The notes: generated from the letters alone by a model not told the origin. A DNA stretch of 64,000 bases from Bradyrhizobium sp. CCGE-LA001 (GCF_000296215.2 NZ_CP013949.1:6875501-6939500), one strand, 5' to 3'. Shown: positions 1 through 8,369, counted from the stretch's first letter. A program made the numbers and translations.

Positions 1-472
1 CGGCTATTCGGATCATCACCGCGGTCGCGGGCGCGGTCGTCTCAAATCCAATGGCAAAGAAGACAACCTCGCGATTAGGCGCCTGTTCAGCGATCCGGAT
101 TGCGTCGAGCGTCGAGTAGACCATCCGGATGTCAGCCCCGAGGGACTTGGCCCGCAACAAGGATTGTCCTTGTGAGCCGGGCACGCGCATCAGGTCGCCG
201 TAAATACATAAAGTAACTTCCGGTCGGTTGGCTAGCTCGATCGCCATGTCGATGCGGCTGGCTGGCAGAACGCAAACAGGACAACCTGGCCCGTGGATCA
301 TGCGGACATTCGCAGGCAGTAAATCTTCTAGTCCATAGCGGAAGATCGCATGCGTGTGTCCACCACAAAACTCCATGAACTGGTATGCTTCCCGAGGGTC
401 GGACTGGTCAGCGATTGCACGGGCGAGCCCCTGAGCGATGGTCCGATCACGAAATTCCTCGACATATTTCAC
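1..472 (-). CDS. hypD: HypD, hydrogenase Fe-cyanide assembly protein (partial, runs off left edge)
   Basis: HypD works with HypC in building the Fe(CN)2CO group of [NiFe] hydrogenase. The N-terminal ~157 residues are present. The reading frame opens at a GTG that overlaps the hypC stop (GTGA), which indicates translational coupling. The family signatures CGGHTHAIFRYG and HGPGCPVCVLP, which hold the conserved cysteines, are both present near the N terminus, as is a downstream FFAIGFETTAPAT stretch. The gene is the last of the hup/hyp operon inside the window; hypE would be expected beyond the left edge. The rest of the protein, including the 4Fe-4S region, cannot be judged. Confidence 0.95.
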   Translation of the reverse strand, partial: MKYVEEFRDRTIAQGLARAIADQSDPREAYQFMEFCGGHTHAIFRYGLEDLLPANVRMIHGPGCPVCVLPASRIDMAIELANRPEVTLCIYGDLMRVPGSQGQSLLRAKSLGADIRMVYSTLDAIRIAEQAPNREVVFFAIGFETTAPATAVMIRIA

Positions 473-705
473 TTGTTTGCCTGCAGCCCCGCTCTGCCTA
501 GCTCCTGCAGGAGCTTCAGCGTGCGCTCCGCTTCGGCGGGGTCGATTTTGGCCAGAGCGTGGCCGACGTGGACGAGGACGTAGTCCCCGGGGGTGAGATT
601 CTGAACGAGCGCGATCGATATCTCGATCCTGACGCCGTCGACAGAAACGACGGCCAAGTCATCGGGAAGAATTTCTGCGATCTCAGCCGGTACTGAGAGA
701 CACAT
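469..705 (-). CDS. hypC: HypC, hydrogenase assembly chaperone
   Basis: Small chaperone of the HypC/HupF family (78 aa, usual length 75-95). It carries iron with its ligands between HypD and the hydrogenase large-subunit precursor. The N terminus MCLSVPAEI contains the essential Cys2, and the family's usual G-D-Y-V-L-V-H-V-G pattern follows at mid-protein. It starts one base after the hypF stop and its own stop overlaps the hypD GTG start. It is one of two HypC-type proteins here; the other is hupF at 7446-7754, which has a longer C terminus. Confidence 0.95.
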   Translation of the reverse strand: MCLSVPAEIAEILPDDLAVVSVDGVRIEISIALVQNLTPGDYVLVHVGHALAKIDPAEAERTLKLLQELGRAGLQANK

Positions 706-706
706 G

Positions 707-2968
707 TCAGGCTGCTCCTCTCAGGCCTAGCGAACTCTCGCCAATCTGCAGACCGGCGACCCAGGCTTGTCCAAGGCTCAAACCGCCGTCATTGGGCGGC
801 ACCTCGCAAGGCAGTAGAGGAGCAAGACCGGCTGCGGTGCAACCGTTCTGGATCTCATGGGCCAGCACTACGTTCTGGAAACAGCCGCCGCTCAGAACGA
901 CAGTCGAGACACCGGTTGCGCGCGCTGCGCGCGTGAGCCAATCAACGCAGCCAGCGGCAAACGTGCCATGAAACAGCTCCGCTCCCTCGTTGACGTCAAC
1001 CTTGTATGCAATCAGAGCCGCAAACAGCGGGCCAAACGATAGCACGCCGTCGTCGATCAACCAGCCGTGTTCGAGTACAGCAGTCCGCCGCACACAGGCC
1101 TCGAGCTTCATCGCGGCTTCGCCCTCATAGGTCTGCAAAGTCGCAATTCCCAGCAGCGCCGCCGCTGCGTCGAACAGCCGACCTGCGCTGGTCGTAGTGG
1201 CCCCGCCCGCCTGATCGAGGAGCGCCCCCAGACGTTCGGCCTTTGGCTGCTCTGCAAAGCGATATCGGATGTCGTTTCTCCGCCCCAGTAAGTGAAGTAT
1301 TGCGCTCGCCATTCGCCAAGGCTCCCGAACGGCATGATCTCCGCCAGGCATTTTTAGCGGCGCAAGATGCCCGATGCGTTGAAACCTGATCTCTTCGCAT
1401 AACAAAAGCTCGCCGCCCCAGTTGCCGCCGTCGGAGCCATAGCCATGGCCGTCGAGCACAAGAGCGAGCGTGGGTCGCTCAAGACCATGCTCCGCGATGA
1501 CGGCGGCAGCATGCGCGTGGTGATGCTGGACAGCGATTCGTGCGCGACCGGTTGCTTCCGCAAAGCGGGTAGATGCCATGTCGGGATGCAAATCATGCGC
1601 AATGACAACAGGCTCAACGTCGAGGGCTGACGTGAGGTGCCGGATAGTCTCCTCAAAGAACCGGATGCCTTCGGCCGTATCGAGGTCACCGATGTGTTGC
1701 GAGACGAACGCTTCGTTTCCGCGCGTCAGGGTGATGGTCGATTTCAATGCACCGCCGACAGCGAGTACGGGCGGCAGCGACCGCGCGAGCTGAACCGGTT
1801 CGGGAACATAGCCGCGCGCGCGACGAACGAACTGACGCCGCCCTGCAATCACAGATAGAACGGAATCATCGATCCGCGTGAGGATGTTTCGATCATGGGT
1901 CACAATCAGATCGGCGATGCCCGCGAGCCGCCTCAGAGCCTCCGTGTTGTCGATCGGGAGCGGCTCGCCGCTGAAATTGGCGCTGGTGCAGACCATGACC
2001 CAACCATCGTCCTTAAGCAGTGCACCTTCCGAACGCAGCGCATGAAAGATGAGTTGATGCAGCGGGACTCCGGGCAGCATGACGCCGACGCGCGACAAGC
2101 CAGGAGCTAATGCCGGGGCAAGCTTGTTGCGCGACCGCAGGATAACGATCGGACGGGCAAGAGATTCCAGCAGCGCGAGCTCTGTGGCATCCGCCTCTGC
2201 AATGTCGCTAACGCGTTCCAAAGACCCAACCATCACGGCGAACGGCTTCTGGTCGCGCTGCTTTCTTTGACGCAAACGATACACGGCATCATGGTTGCGA
2301 GCGTCACAAAGCAGCTGGTACCCTCCAGGTCCTTTTATCGCGACGATTTCGCCGCGGGCGATCGCCGCGCAGATAGCATTGACTCCATGACTGAGCCGAG
2401 GGCCGCACGCCGGGCACGAGATCGATTCTGCCCGAAATCTGCGGCTCGCCGGATCCGCATATTCAGCCGCGCAGTCGGGACACATCGCAAAAGCCTCCAT
2501 AGCGGTGTTACAACGATCATACGGAAGCTGTTCGGTGATTGTGTAGCGTGGTCCGCAATGGGAGCAATTGACGAAGGCATAGAGGTGATGGCGGCTTTTC
2601 GAGTCGAATAACTCGCGGAGACATTCCTGGCACGTTGCGGCATCGGCGGCGATCCGGGTCGACAGTTTGCCTCTCTCGCTGGTGCGGATCAAAAAGTCCT
2701 CGCTCGCCCGCGCATCGATCTCTCGAACGGAGATGTGGTCGATGCGCGCCAGAGGCGGCTTTTCGAGCGTCAAAGCGGCGATAAATTCGGACGTTCGGTT
2801 GCCCTCGACCTCAATAACGACCCCGCTTGCATCGTTAGCGACGAAGCCTCCCAGACCATAGCGCTTGGCAAGACCATAGACATAGGGACGAAAACCGACC
2901 CCCTGCACGGTTCCGCTGACGCGCAGACGCAGTCGCGTTCGATCGCAGGGGATGGCGTCCACCCTCAT
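707..2968 (-). CDS. hypF: HypF, carbamoyltransferase for hydrogenase CN ligand synthesis
   Basis: HypF converts carbamoyl phosphate to a carbamoyl adenylate and passes it to HypE, giving the cyanide ligands of the active site. At 753 aa it is full length. In order it shows an acylphosphatase domain (residues ~12-95, with VSGTVQGVGFRPYVYG), two zinc-finger CxxC pairs (~115-185, CQEC, CSHC, CPDC, CPAC), a YrdC-like domain (~195-380) and a Kae1/HypF-C domain with the HHHAHAAAV metal-binding run (~480). The ATG overlaps the hypB stop. No frameshift or missing signature residue is visible. Confidence 0.96.
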   Translation of the reverse strand: MRVDAIPCDRTRLRLRVSGTVQGVGFRPYVYGLAKRYGLGGFVANDASGVVIEVEGNRTSEFIAALTLEKPPLARIDHISVREIDARASEDFLIRTSERGKLSTRIAADAATCQECLRELFDSKSRHHLYAFVNCSHCGPRYTITEQLPYDRCNTAMEAFAMCPDCAAEYADPASRRFRAESISCPACGPRLSHGVNAICAAIARGEIVAIKGPGGYQLLCDARNHDAVYRLRQRKQRDQKPFAVMVGSLERVSDIAEADATELALLESLARPIVILRSRNKLAPALAPGLSRVGVMLPGVPLHQLIFHALRSEGALLKDDGWVMVCTSANFSGEPLPIDNTEALRRLAGIADLIVTHDRNILTRIDDSVLSVIAGRRQFVRRARGYVPEPVQLARSLPPVLAVGGALKSTITLTRGNEAFVSQHIGDLDTAEGIRFFEETIRHLTSALDVEPVVIAHDLHPDMASTRFAEATGRARIAVQHHHAHAAAVIAEHGLERPTLALVLDGHGYGSDGGNWGGELLLCEEIRFQRIGHLAPLKMPGGDHAVREPWRMASAILHLLGRRNDIRYRFAEQPKAERLGALLDQAGGATTTSAGRLFDAAAALLGIATLQTYEGEAAMKLEACVRRTAVLEHGWLIDDGVLSFGPLFAALIAYKVDVNEGAELFHGTFAAGCVDWLTRAARATGVSTVVLSGGCFQNVVLAHEIQNGCTAAGLAPLLPCEVPPNDGGLSLGQAWVAGLQIGESSLGLRGAA

Positions 2969-3921
2969 CCCCTCGCGCCCTCGACTAGACGTCTCCGATG
3001 CGCAGGCTGTTTCTGCAGCCAGGCGTAGAGGGCTCCAAAACCCTCGCCGGTTCGCGCCGAGACTGCCAGCACTTCGATGTTTGGGTTGACCCGCGCCACA
3101 AATTCAATCGTGCGATTGAAATCGAAGTCCACCATCGGTGCTAGATCAACCTTGTTGATCAGCATGAGAGAAGAGGCGGCGAATATGTCGGGATACTTGA
3201 GCGGCTTGTCTTCACCCTCCGTGGTGGAGAACACCACGATCTTGCAAGCCTCTCCAAGATCGAACGCCGCGGGACAAACCAGATTTCCGACATTCTCTAT
3301 GAAGAGAATACCGCCATTGAGTGGCGGCAAGAGACGATAAGCCTGTCCAACCATCGCAGCATCCAGATGGCAACCCTTCCCCGTATTAATTTGAATCGCG
3401 GGCACGCCGGTTGCGCGAATGCGTTCGGCATCATTCGAGGTCTGCTGGTCACCCTCGATGACCCCAACCGAACACTTCCGCTTCAGCTCGGCGAGGGCGC
3501 GAACGAGGAGAGAGGTTTTGCCCGCGCCGGGACTGGAAAGAAGATTGTACACGGCCAAGTCATCGGCAAGGAAGCGCGCGCGGTTTTGGGCGGCAATTTG
3601 GTTGTTCTTGCTGAGAACACAGCGGCCGACCTGAATGACCCGATTGCTGCTCATGCCAACGACCTTCAAACCGGCCGGGTCGGCACTGCAATCAACAAGC
3701 GCTTGGTCGCCATGAGCCTTCTGATTGCAACCATCATGATGATCATGGCCGTGGTCAGTGGGGGGCACACAGCGCACATCTTGGCCCGCGCACACAGCGT
3801 CGTCGTGGTGACCATGATGATCATGCGCCTGATTTCGACGATGCCCCTTGATTCCCGCATTTTGCACGTCAGCGCGTTTAGTGGAGGGAACTCGTTCGCC
3901 GCAACCGCATAGGGCACACAT
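2965..3921 (-). CDS. hypB: HypB, nickel-binding GTPase for hydrogenase maturation
   Basis: HypB is the GTPase that inserts nickel into the hydrogenase large subunit. I place the start at the ATG giving MCALCGCGE, the family's N-terminal CxxCGCG nickel site; the open frame continues upstream but that would bury this motif. A histidine-rich stretch follows (about residues 25-75, including HDHHGHHDD and DHGHDHHDG), typical of rhizobial HypB proteins that also store nickel. The G domain has the P-loop SSPGAGKTSL, the EGDQQTSND region and the NKVDL specificity motif. hypA and hypB overlap at TAATG, so the two nickel proteins are translationally coupled. Confidence 0.96.
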   Translation of the reverse strand: MCALCGCGERVPSTKRADVQNAGIKGHRRNQAHDHHGHHDDAVCAGQDVRCVPPTDHGHDHHDGCNQKAHGDQALVDCSADPAGLKVVGMSSNRVIQVGRCVLSKNNQIAAQNRARFLADDLAVYNLLSSPGAGKTSLLVRALAELKRKCSVGVIEGDQQTSNDAERIRATGVPAIQINTGKGCHLDAAMVGQAYRLLPPLNGGILFIENVGNLVCPAAFDLGEACKIVVFSTTEGEDKPLKYPDIFAASSLMLINKVDLAPMVDFDFNRTIEFVARVNPNIEVLAVSARTGEGFGALYAWLQKQPAHRRRLVEGARG

Positions 3922-4262
3922 TATTCGATCTCCAGCTCTTTCAGACACATCTCTTCGCCTGCTGTCACCTGCAGCTTATAGCTGCCGCAGCAGGGGCAGG
4001 GCGCATATCGTTGCGCAATCTCGACGCTACTCGAACAGGCCATGCACCAGGCGAGGCCAGGTAGTTCGACGATTTCGAGAAGCGCGCCATCGGCGATCGT
4101 GCGAGCAGCAACGACCGGAAAGCAGAACTTCACCGCTTCCGCAGCGACATGGCTCAACGCTCCGATCTCCAGAAACACCGTTCTCACCTTCGAGAAGGAG
4201 TGCCGACGCGCTTCTTCCTCGATGATCTCCATGATGCCCTCACAGAGCGCCATTTCATGCAT
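3921..4262 (-). CDS. hypA: HypA, nickel metallochaperone
   Basis: Partner of HypB in nickel delivery to the hydrogenase. The start is set at MHEMALCEGIM because His2 and Glu3 of HypA are the nickel ligands; a longer frame upstream is ignored. The C-terminal half carries the zinc site, with CMAC at about residue 73 and CPCCG at about 92. At 113 aa the length is normal. It overlaps the hupK stop by 8 bp and shares TAATG with hypB. Confidence 0.95.
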   Translation of the reverse strand: MHEMALCEGIMEIIEEEARRHSFSKVRTVFLEIGALSHVAAEAVKFCFPVVAARTIADGALLEIVELPGLAWCMACSSSVEIAQRYAPCPCCGSYKLQVTAGEEMCLKELEIE

Positions 4263-5352
4263 GTCCTGCTTCAACAATATTTTGCGTGAAGGGGACGCAA
4301 GGATCGAACGATGCAATCATCGCCCGGACCGCAACTTGCGGATTTCGTTCCGCTCTCAGCACCGCGCCCTGCAGGCCTCTGACAAGCGGCCCTCGCGCGT
4401 GAAAATTCCAGTCGGTTGGCGCAACAAATTCGAATCGTGATATCTGCTCATGCCGATCAAGTTCAACTGCGTGATAGAGACGCCCCCTGGCACATTCGAC
4501 GGCAGCCGCACCACAGCGCGGCCCTAGGCCGTAGCTTTTGATGATCCCTTCCTCGGCTGCCTCCACATGCGCACCCGCCTTGAGCCAAGCAAATAGTTGC
4601 AAGATTTCGGCAATTCTCGCTTTCAGTCGCTCCGCCGGGCCGGCCCGGCCGAGCGAGCGCCGATCACGCAGCATTTGGCGCGCCCAAGATCCGGTCTCAG
4701 GAATACGGCCCTTCAAGTCGGGGCAATGGCCAACTCTCGCATCTCGGCCTAACAGGCTTTCAATGATTTCACGGTCGTCAACAGCGGACAGGAACGACTG
4801 CTGCACCAACTTTGGCTCCAAAAGGGGCGCATCGAGCGCTGCGATCCGAAGCGCGAGCGCGCTCTCGGGCATCAATGTGCCATCTTCGCTCGATATCCCG
4901 AGCTCAGTCAGCGCGGCTGCAACCCGTGCTGTTACCTCGCTTCGATTGGGCCCAAGGTAATACCCGGGTCCGCCGGTCAGCAACGACAAGTCTTGGATGA
5001 GGGCGCGGATGGCCGTGGCACCGCTAGTATTCAGCGCGTGATGTCCGATCAAGAGACCTCGTAACAAGTCTATTAGCCGTTCGACAATGACGTGCGTGGT
5101 ACGATCCGCCCTCGTCGCCAAGCGGGTTTCCTCGCCACGCGCCGCGTCGATCGCGGAGAGCAACGCCACCTGGTGCGCCGCCGCACACCACGCGAAAAGC
5201 CGTGGCAGCACGTTGAGCAATGAAACGGCGGGTTGACCAGCAAACAACCGCCCCACCGGCGGCCGGACCCTCGGCAGGATCTCGACCGCGACAATTGTTT
5301 TGCCAACAATACAGGCGGTAACGTGGATCTGGCTCCAAACCACTGAGCTCAT
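4255..5352 (-). CDS. hupK: HupK, hydrogenase maturation scaffold protein
   Basis: 365-aa protein in the canonical hupK position between hupJ and hypA. Members of this family are distant relatives of the hydrogenase large subunit and are thought to act as scaffold or chaperone during cofactor assembly under oxygen. The C terminus contains an FDPCVPF segment, a relic of the large-subunit DPCxxC nickel motif with only one cysteine, which fits a non-catalytic large-subunit-like protein. The ATG overlaps the hupJ stop. Identification rests mainly on synteny, length and the C-terminal relic motif. Confidence 0.9.
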   Translation of the reverse strand: MSSVVWSQIHVTACIVGKTIVAVEILPRVRPPVGRLFAGQPAVSLLNVLPRLFAWCAAAHQVALLSAIDAARGEETRLATRADRTTHVIVERLIDLLRGLLIGHHALNTSGATAIRALIQDLSLLTGGPGYYLGPNRSEVTARVAAALTELGISSEDGTLMPESALALRIAALDAPLLEPKLVQQSFLSAVDDREIIESLLGRDARVGHCPDLKGRIPETGSWARQMLRDRRSLGRAGPAERLKARIAEILQLFAWLKAGAHVEAAEEGIIKSYGLGPRCGAAAVECARGRLYHAVELDRHEQISRFEFVAPTDWNFHARGPLVRGLQGAVLRAERNPQVAVRAMIASFDPCVPFTQNIVEAGHA

Positions 5353-5879
5353 GTACGCTCGTTGATCAGTTCAGCGCGCAAAAGGTGGCGGCGATCGATC
5401 CCACCGAAGCGTGGTGCACCGCCCCAATGCGACGCTGGATCGACCGGAGACATCAGCTCGGCGAGCGCCGCTTCGGCGATCGCTCGGGCGGATGCCATGT
5501 CGTCGAACCCAAACATCGGCGAGAACAGGGAGGCACTCGCAATCGGGCCCACGGTCGCAACTTCAGAAGGGAGGAATTCAAGGTCGCCGCATGGAAATCG
5601 CAAGCGCAGACTCATTCGTGATCCTGTAGACGACTGCCCGGTTCTATGTAACGCAGATATGACCACGTTCATGAACCATGGCGTGACCATCACTCCGACT
5701 GCCCCACCTTGATGCGCTCGAAAGCCGATCGCTTCGACGCTCAAGGCCTCGTTGACGAATGGAAGTTCGCGCATCATGCGATCTGAGATATCGCGATACA
5801 CCTCCGCGAGCTTTTCGCCCCACGCCAATGCATCGGCGCGCTCGCTCCCGCCGGGATGCCGTTCGCGATCAGGCGCCAT
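5349..5879 (-). CDS. hupJ: HupJ, hydrogenase accessory protein
   Basis: 176-aa protein in the hupJ slot between the rubredoxin gene hupI and hupK. Upstream codons are open, but the start MAPDRERHPGG at 5879 lies only 11 bp inside the end of hupI, in keeping with the overlaps elsewhere in this operon. The middle contains a conserved-looking patch (GAVGVMVTPWFMNVV) followed by a LRLRFPCGDLEFLP segment, as seen in HupJ/HoxT-type proteins. Its biochemical role is not established; the family is needed for processing of the large or small subunit in rhizobia. Confidence 0.88.
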   Translation of the reverse strand: MAPDRERHPGGSERADALAWGEKLAEVYRDISDRMMRELPFVNEALSVEAIGFRAHQGGAVGVMVTPWFMNVVISALHRTGQSSTGSRMSLRLRFPCGDLEFLPSEVATVGPIASASLFSPMFGFDDMASARAIAEAALAELMSPVDPASHWGGAPRFGGIDRRHLLRAELINERT

Positions 5880-6084
5880 CTGCAATCGACATGAACTTGG
5901 ATTTGGGTGCGTCGCAATTTGGACACCGCCAATCTTCGGACAGTGCGGCAAATGGCGTTCCGGCCGCAATCTGCGCCATCTCATCCCCCTCAGCCGGATC
6001 GTAAACGATCCAGCAGATTCCGCACTCCATGCGAGGGCCATCTGCGAGATCCTCTCGAGCACTAAAATCGTCGAGTTTCGTCAA
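5869..6084 (-). CDS. hupI: HupI, rubredoxin
   Basis: 71-aa rubredoxin with the two Fe-binding pairs MECGICWIVYDP (CxxC) and WRCPNCDAPK (CxxC). The length is slightly above classical rubredoxins because of an N-terminal extension, as in hydrogenase-linked rubredoxins (HupI/HoxR), which protect small-subunit maturation when oxygen is present. It starts at the end of hupH and its stop overlaps hupJ. Confidence 0.95.
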   Translation of the reverse strand: MTKLDDFSAREDLADGPRMECGICWIVYDPAEGDEMAQIAAGTPFAALSEDWRCPNCDAPKSKFMSIADGA

Positions 6085-6938
6085 TTGAAGTATGCCTCCA
6101 TTATGTCCCTAAACCGCTCGGCGGAGTCCTCGTAATCCTCGTCGGCTGCTAAGACCTCCGTCGGCACGTCGCCGACCTGCAGCGTATCCAGGACAATGCT
6201 ATCATTGGAGTTGAAGAACTGCACCGACCAGAGGTTCCGGACGCGGGTCGCCTGCACCTGACAAGTGCCGTAACCGCGACAGATGAGTTGGACCGGCCCG
6301 TTGCCAATGCTTTGTTGCAGAAAGGCGAGGTCGACAGAGTTCATCGGCATCAGCGTGAAATTGATGATTTGCGCGCTCATGCCAGGCCGCCAGGCCAGCG
6401 CCCGTTCACGGACCTCCGCGAGCACCGGCAGCACGTTCATCGCCCCTTCCGGCTCGGCGTCAATCCTCAGATTGGTTACTGTCAAATCGGTTGCGGCGCG
6501 CCGCACGATCTCCGGGATCCCACCGATCTCAACGTACTCGTGTGCCACCTCGCTTTCGAAGCGCACGTGCCAGATGCCAGCGAATGCTGACTCCTGGAGT
6601 TGCGCCATCGAACCATTCGGCAGCGCTACAAGGCCGGCGACCTCCCCGATCCCAAGCACGTCGACGACCAGATCGCGCTCAAGTTCATTAAGATGCGCGA
6701 GCCTAAACAACCGAGCTCGGTCAAAGCTCTTCTGACGTAAAACGGCAGCGGCTACATTTGATAAGAAAGCGGTGGCGTTTGGACATTTCCTTGCGAGTTT
6801 GCCATCGTCAAGCCTAGCCAGCACGTGCAGCGCAGCCGTAGTTGTCCGGCCGTAACGGATCTTATCGAGATTTCCGGCGGAGAGCGATCTAAACGGCTGC
6901 CCGTCGCCGTTGACGGCGGGCCATATACCTGTGTTCAC
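6081..6938 (-). CDS. hupH: HupH, hydrogenase expression/formation protein (HyaF family)
   Basis: 285-aa HyaF/HupH family protein. It opens with a GTG inside the stop of the preceding ORF (GTGA), which suggests translational coupling. Family-like features are an N-terminal RRKI-type stretch replaced here by KIRYGR, a central GIGEVAGLVALPNGSMAQLQE segment, and a C-terminal half with INFTLMPMN and CRGYGTCQVQATR. It is proposed to help assemble the small subunit. The C terminus ends with the family's acidic DSAERFRDIMEAYF-type helix. Length and position are normal. Confidence 0.92.
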   Translation of the reverse strand: MNTGIWPAVNGDGQPFRSLSAGNLDKIRYGRTTTAALHVLARLDDGKLARKCPNATAFLSNVAAAVLRQKSFDRARLFRLAHLNELERDLVVDVLGIGEVAGLVALPNGSMAQLQESAFAGIWHVRFESEVAHEYVEIGGIPEIVRRAATDLTVTNLRIDAEPEGAMNVLPVLAEVRERALAWRPGMSAQIINFTLMPMNSVDLAFLQQSIGNGPVQLICRGYGTCQVQATRVRNLWSVQFFNSNDSIVLDTLQVGDVPTEVLAADEDYEDSAERFRDIMEAYFN

Positions 6939-7327
6939 GAAACCAGTCCTCGTTGTGTCCGCTGAGGAAGGGTGTTCTTGATGATGGGATCGGCACTGGC
7001 CCCTGTCCGAACGACCAGCTTTGAGATGCGAGAGGTGTGGACCGGCCCATCCCGAAGACCGGACATCTGGTTTAACGCGCGTATGAATGACAGATGAACG
7101 AGTCGATCGCTCGGGTAATCTTCATCACACGTTGTCATAGTACCGACGAAACGGGGCTGAAGCGCTGCAGCATAAATCCCCTCGGGCAGCAGGTACTGGT
7201 GGCTCGAGATCGGCGGCCCGTTTATCCCTGCAAGATCAGCCGCGGCCAATCGCGGATTGTCTTCTGCGGTCCTCGTCTCGGACAGGCCGCCCCGCGTCAG
7301 ATCATGCGCTCCCGGTCGGTCCTTCAT
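6935..7327 (-). CDS. Unrecognised 130-aa protein in the hupG position
   Basis: In bradyrhizobial and related operons hupG (a thioredoxin-fold HyaE family protein) lies between hupF and hupH. Here the slot holds a 130-codon ORF starting MKDRPGAHDLTRGG. It has a clear AGGAGG seven bases upstream of its ATG and a stop that overlaps the hupH GTG, so it looks translated. I do not see HyaE/HupG features: no hydrophobic beta-strand pattern such as VLLFTGDP and no thioredoxin-like PSLVF segment. The other two frames of this interval contain stops and show no HyaE homology either. Landmarks are a SSHQYLLPEGIYAAALQ segment and TMTTCDEDYPSDR, with no membrane segment or signal peptide. A near-perfect sigma-54 promoter lies 45 bp upstream. 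It may be a very divergent hupG or a different protein that replaced it. Confidence 0.6.
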   Translation of the reverse strand: MKDRPGAHDLTRGGLSETRTAEDNPRLAAADLAGINGPPISSHQYLLPEGIYAAALQPRFVGTMTTCDEDYPSDRLVHLSFIRALNQMSGLRDGPVHTSRISKLVVRTGASADPIIKNTLPQRTQRGLVS

Positions 7328-7368
7328 CAACGGCCCTCCTAATAGTCTCTGGTTGTGCTGCAGGGGTG

Positions 7369-7388
7369 CTAGCAAGGGACGTGCCAAT
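7369..7388 (-). promoter_or_regulatory. Sigma-54 (-24/-12) promoter inside the hup operon
   Basis: On the minus strand this site reads TTGGCACGTCCCTTGCTAG, matching the RpoN consensus TGGCACG-N4-TTGCW at every defined base, with GG and GC exactly 10 bases apart (core 7372-7386). A start of transcription near 7360 would give a leader of about 33 nt before the AGGAGG and ATG of the 130-aa ORF. It sits in the only non-coding gap of the operon (7328-7445). No clear TGT-N10-ACA NifA site was found in the 250 bp upstream, which lie in hupF coding sequence. Confidence 0.8.
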
Positions 7389-7445
7389 GATAATATTCGG
7401 GCGTGTCTTCCTGCTCGGATCAGCAGTGCGGCGCGCTTGCACGCA

Positions 7446-7754
7446 CTATCGCAAGCGGACGGGCTCTCGCAGGTGGTTCGGCAGCTGAGGCTCGTGATCA
7501 ATCAAGTCCGCGAAAAGGCGATCGTAGTCTTCGCCATTGAGGATCGCATGAAGAGCGTCAAGGGCCTGCGCGATCAGCCGCGCTTCATCGTCATCCAAGA
7601 GCCGCACCGCCGTGTCGATAGACACAAGCACCTTGGAGCCAACTGGAGGCTCGGACAGCAGCATGACGGAGACGCACCGCTGTTGACCGCCATACTCGCA
7701 CACCGCAAGCCTGCCGTCTGTCTCCACAATCGTCATTGGCAAGCCAAGGCACAT
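7446..7754 (-). CDS. hupF: HupF, HypC-family chaperone of the hydrogenase large subunit
   Basis: 102-aa HypC paralogue with the N-terminal MCLGLPM (Cys2). In rhizobia HupF binds the HupL precursor and protects it during synthesis in oxygen. It is longer than HypC by a C-terminal tail (YDRLFADLIDHEPQLPNHLREP) that is characteristic of HupF. It follows hupD by 18 bp. Immediately downstream lies a 118-bp gap with a sigma-54 promoter, where hupG would normally begin. Confidence 0.94.
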   Translation of the reverse strand: MCLGLPMTIVETDGRLAVCEYGGQQRCVSVMLLSEPPVGSKVLVSIDTAVRLLDDDEARLIAQALDALHAILNGEDYDRLFADLIDHEPQLPNHLREPVRLR

Positions 7755-7772
7755 TCTTGTAACACGCGTGTG

Positions 7773-8363
7773 TTAGACCGACCGCGTCTTGATCTCGTAG
7801 CTTTCGTGGTCGATATCATTTGCGAGCAGACGTTCCGTTTCTGGCAGCGGCGCGGTCCTCTTTTTTGCTGGTGAACCCCACTGCGCCAGCAGTTCGCAAG
7901 CCAAGTCGATCGAAGGCGCGATCTGAGTTCGCACTGGAGGGGTCAGTGGCCCACCCCAAGTTTCCAGATCCAGCGGCTGACAGCCGATCAGAGCGAGCTC
8001 TCGTGGACAATGGCCAAGCAGGTCGACCGCACTTAAAACCTCCTGAAACCCAGTCTGATGCAGGCTCAACTTCTTCGCGGCGGTGAATTTCGGCACCTCG
8101 CTGCCTTGCACGAGCTTCAACCTTCCGGGTGGTAGTCCGTAGTCGATGGCGTCGAATACGATCAGGCGGTCGGCTTTCTGAAGAAAGCTGATGAGATAGA
8201 GCCCTAGGGTGCCGCCATCGAGTACGGATACGTTTTGAGGGACGATGTAGCGCCGGTGGAATGCCTCCACTACTCGCACACCGAACCCCTCATCGGCCCA
8301 CAGGATGTTGCCGATGCCAAGCACTAGGATCGATCTCGTCTTCTCCGAACTCGGTGTTACCAT
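7773..8363 (-). CDS. hupD: HupD, hydrogenase maturation endopeptidase
   Basis: Protease of the HybD/HycI (peptidase M52) family, which removes the C-terminal peptide of the nickel-loaded large subunit; here that would be cleavage after His581 of HupL. The family N terminus LVLGIGNILWADEGFGVR with its nickel-binding Glu is present (residues ~13-30), followed by the VLDGGTLGLYLI and VFDAIDYGLPPG segments and a LHQTGFQEVL segment with the conserved His. 196 aa, normal length. It starts 6 bp after the hupC stop. Confidence 0.95.
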   Translation of the reverse strand: MVTPSSEKTRSILVLGIGNILWADEGFGVRVVEAFHRRYIVPQNVSVLDGGTLGLYLISFLQKADRLIVFDAIDYGLPPGRLKLVQGSEVPKFTAAKKLSLHQTGFQEVLSAVDLLGHCPRELALIGCQPLDLETWGGPLTPPVRTQIAPSIDLACELLAQWGSPAKKRTAPLPETERLLANDIDHESYEIKTRSV

Positions 8364-8369
8364 TCTCGA

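Noticed and set aside
7600..7640. NifA upstream activator site in hupF (TGT...ACA)
   Set aside because: Spacings are 6 and 8 bases, not the required 10, and the position is about 250 bp from the promoter.
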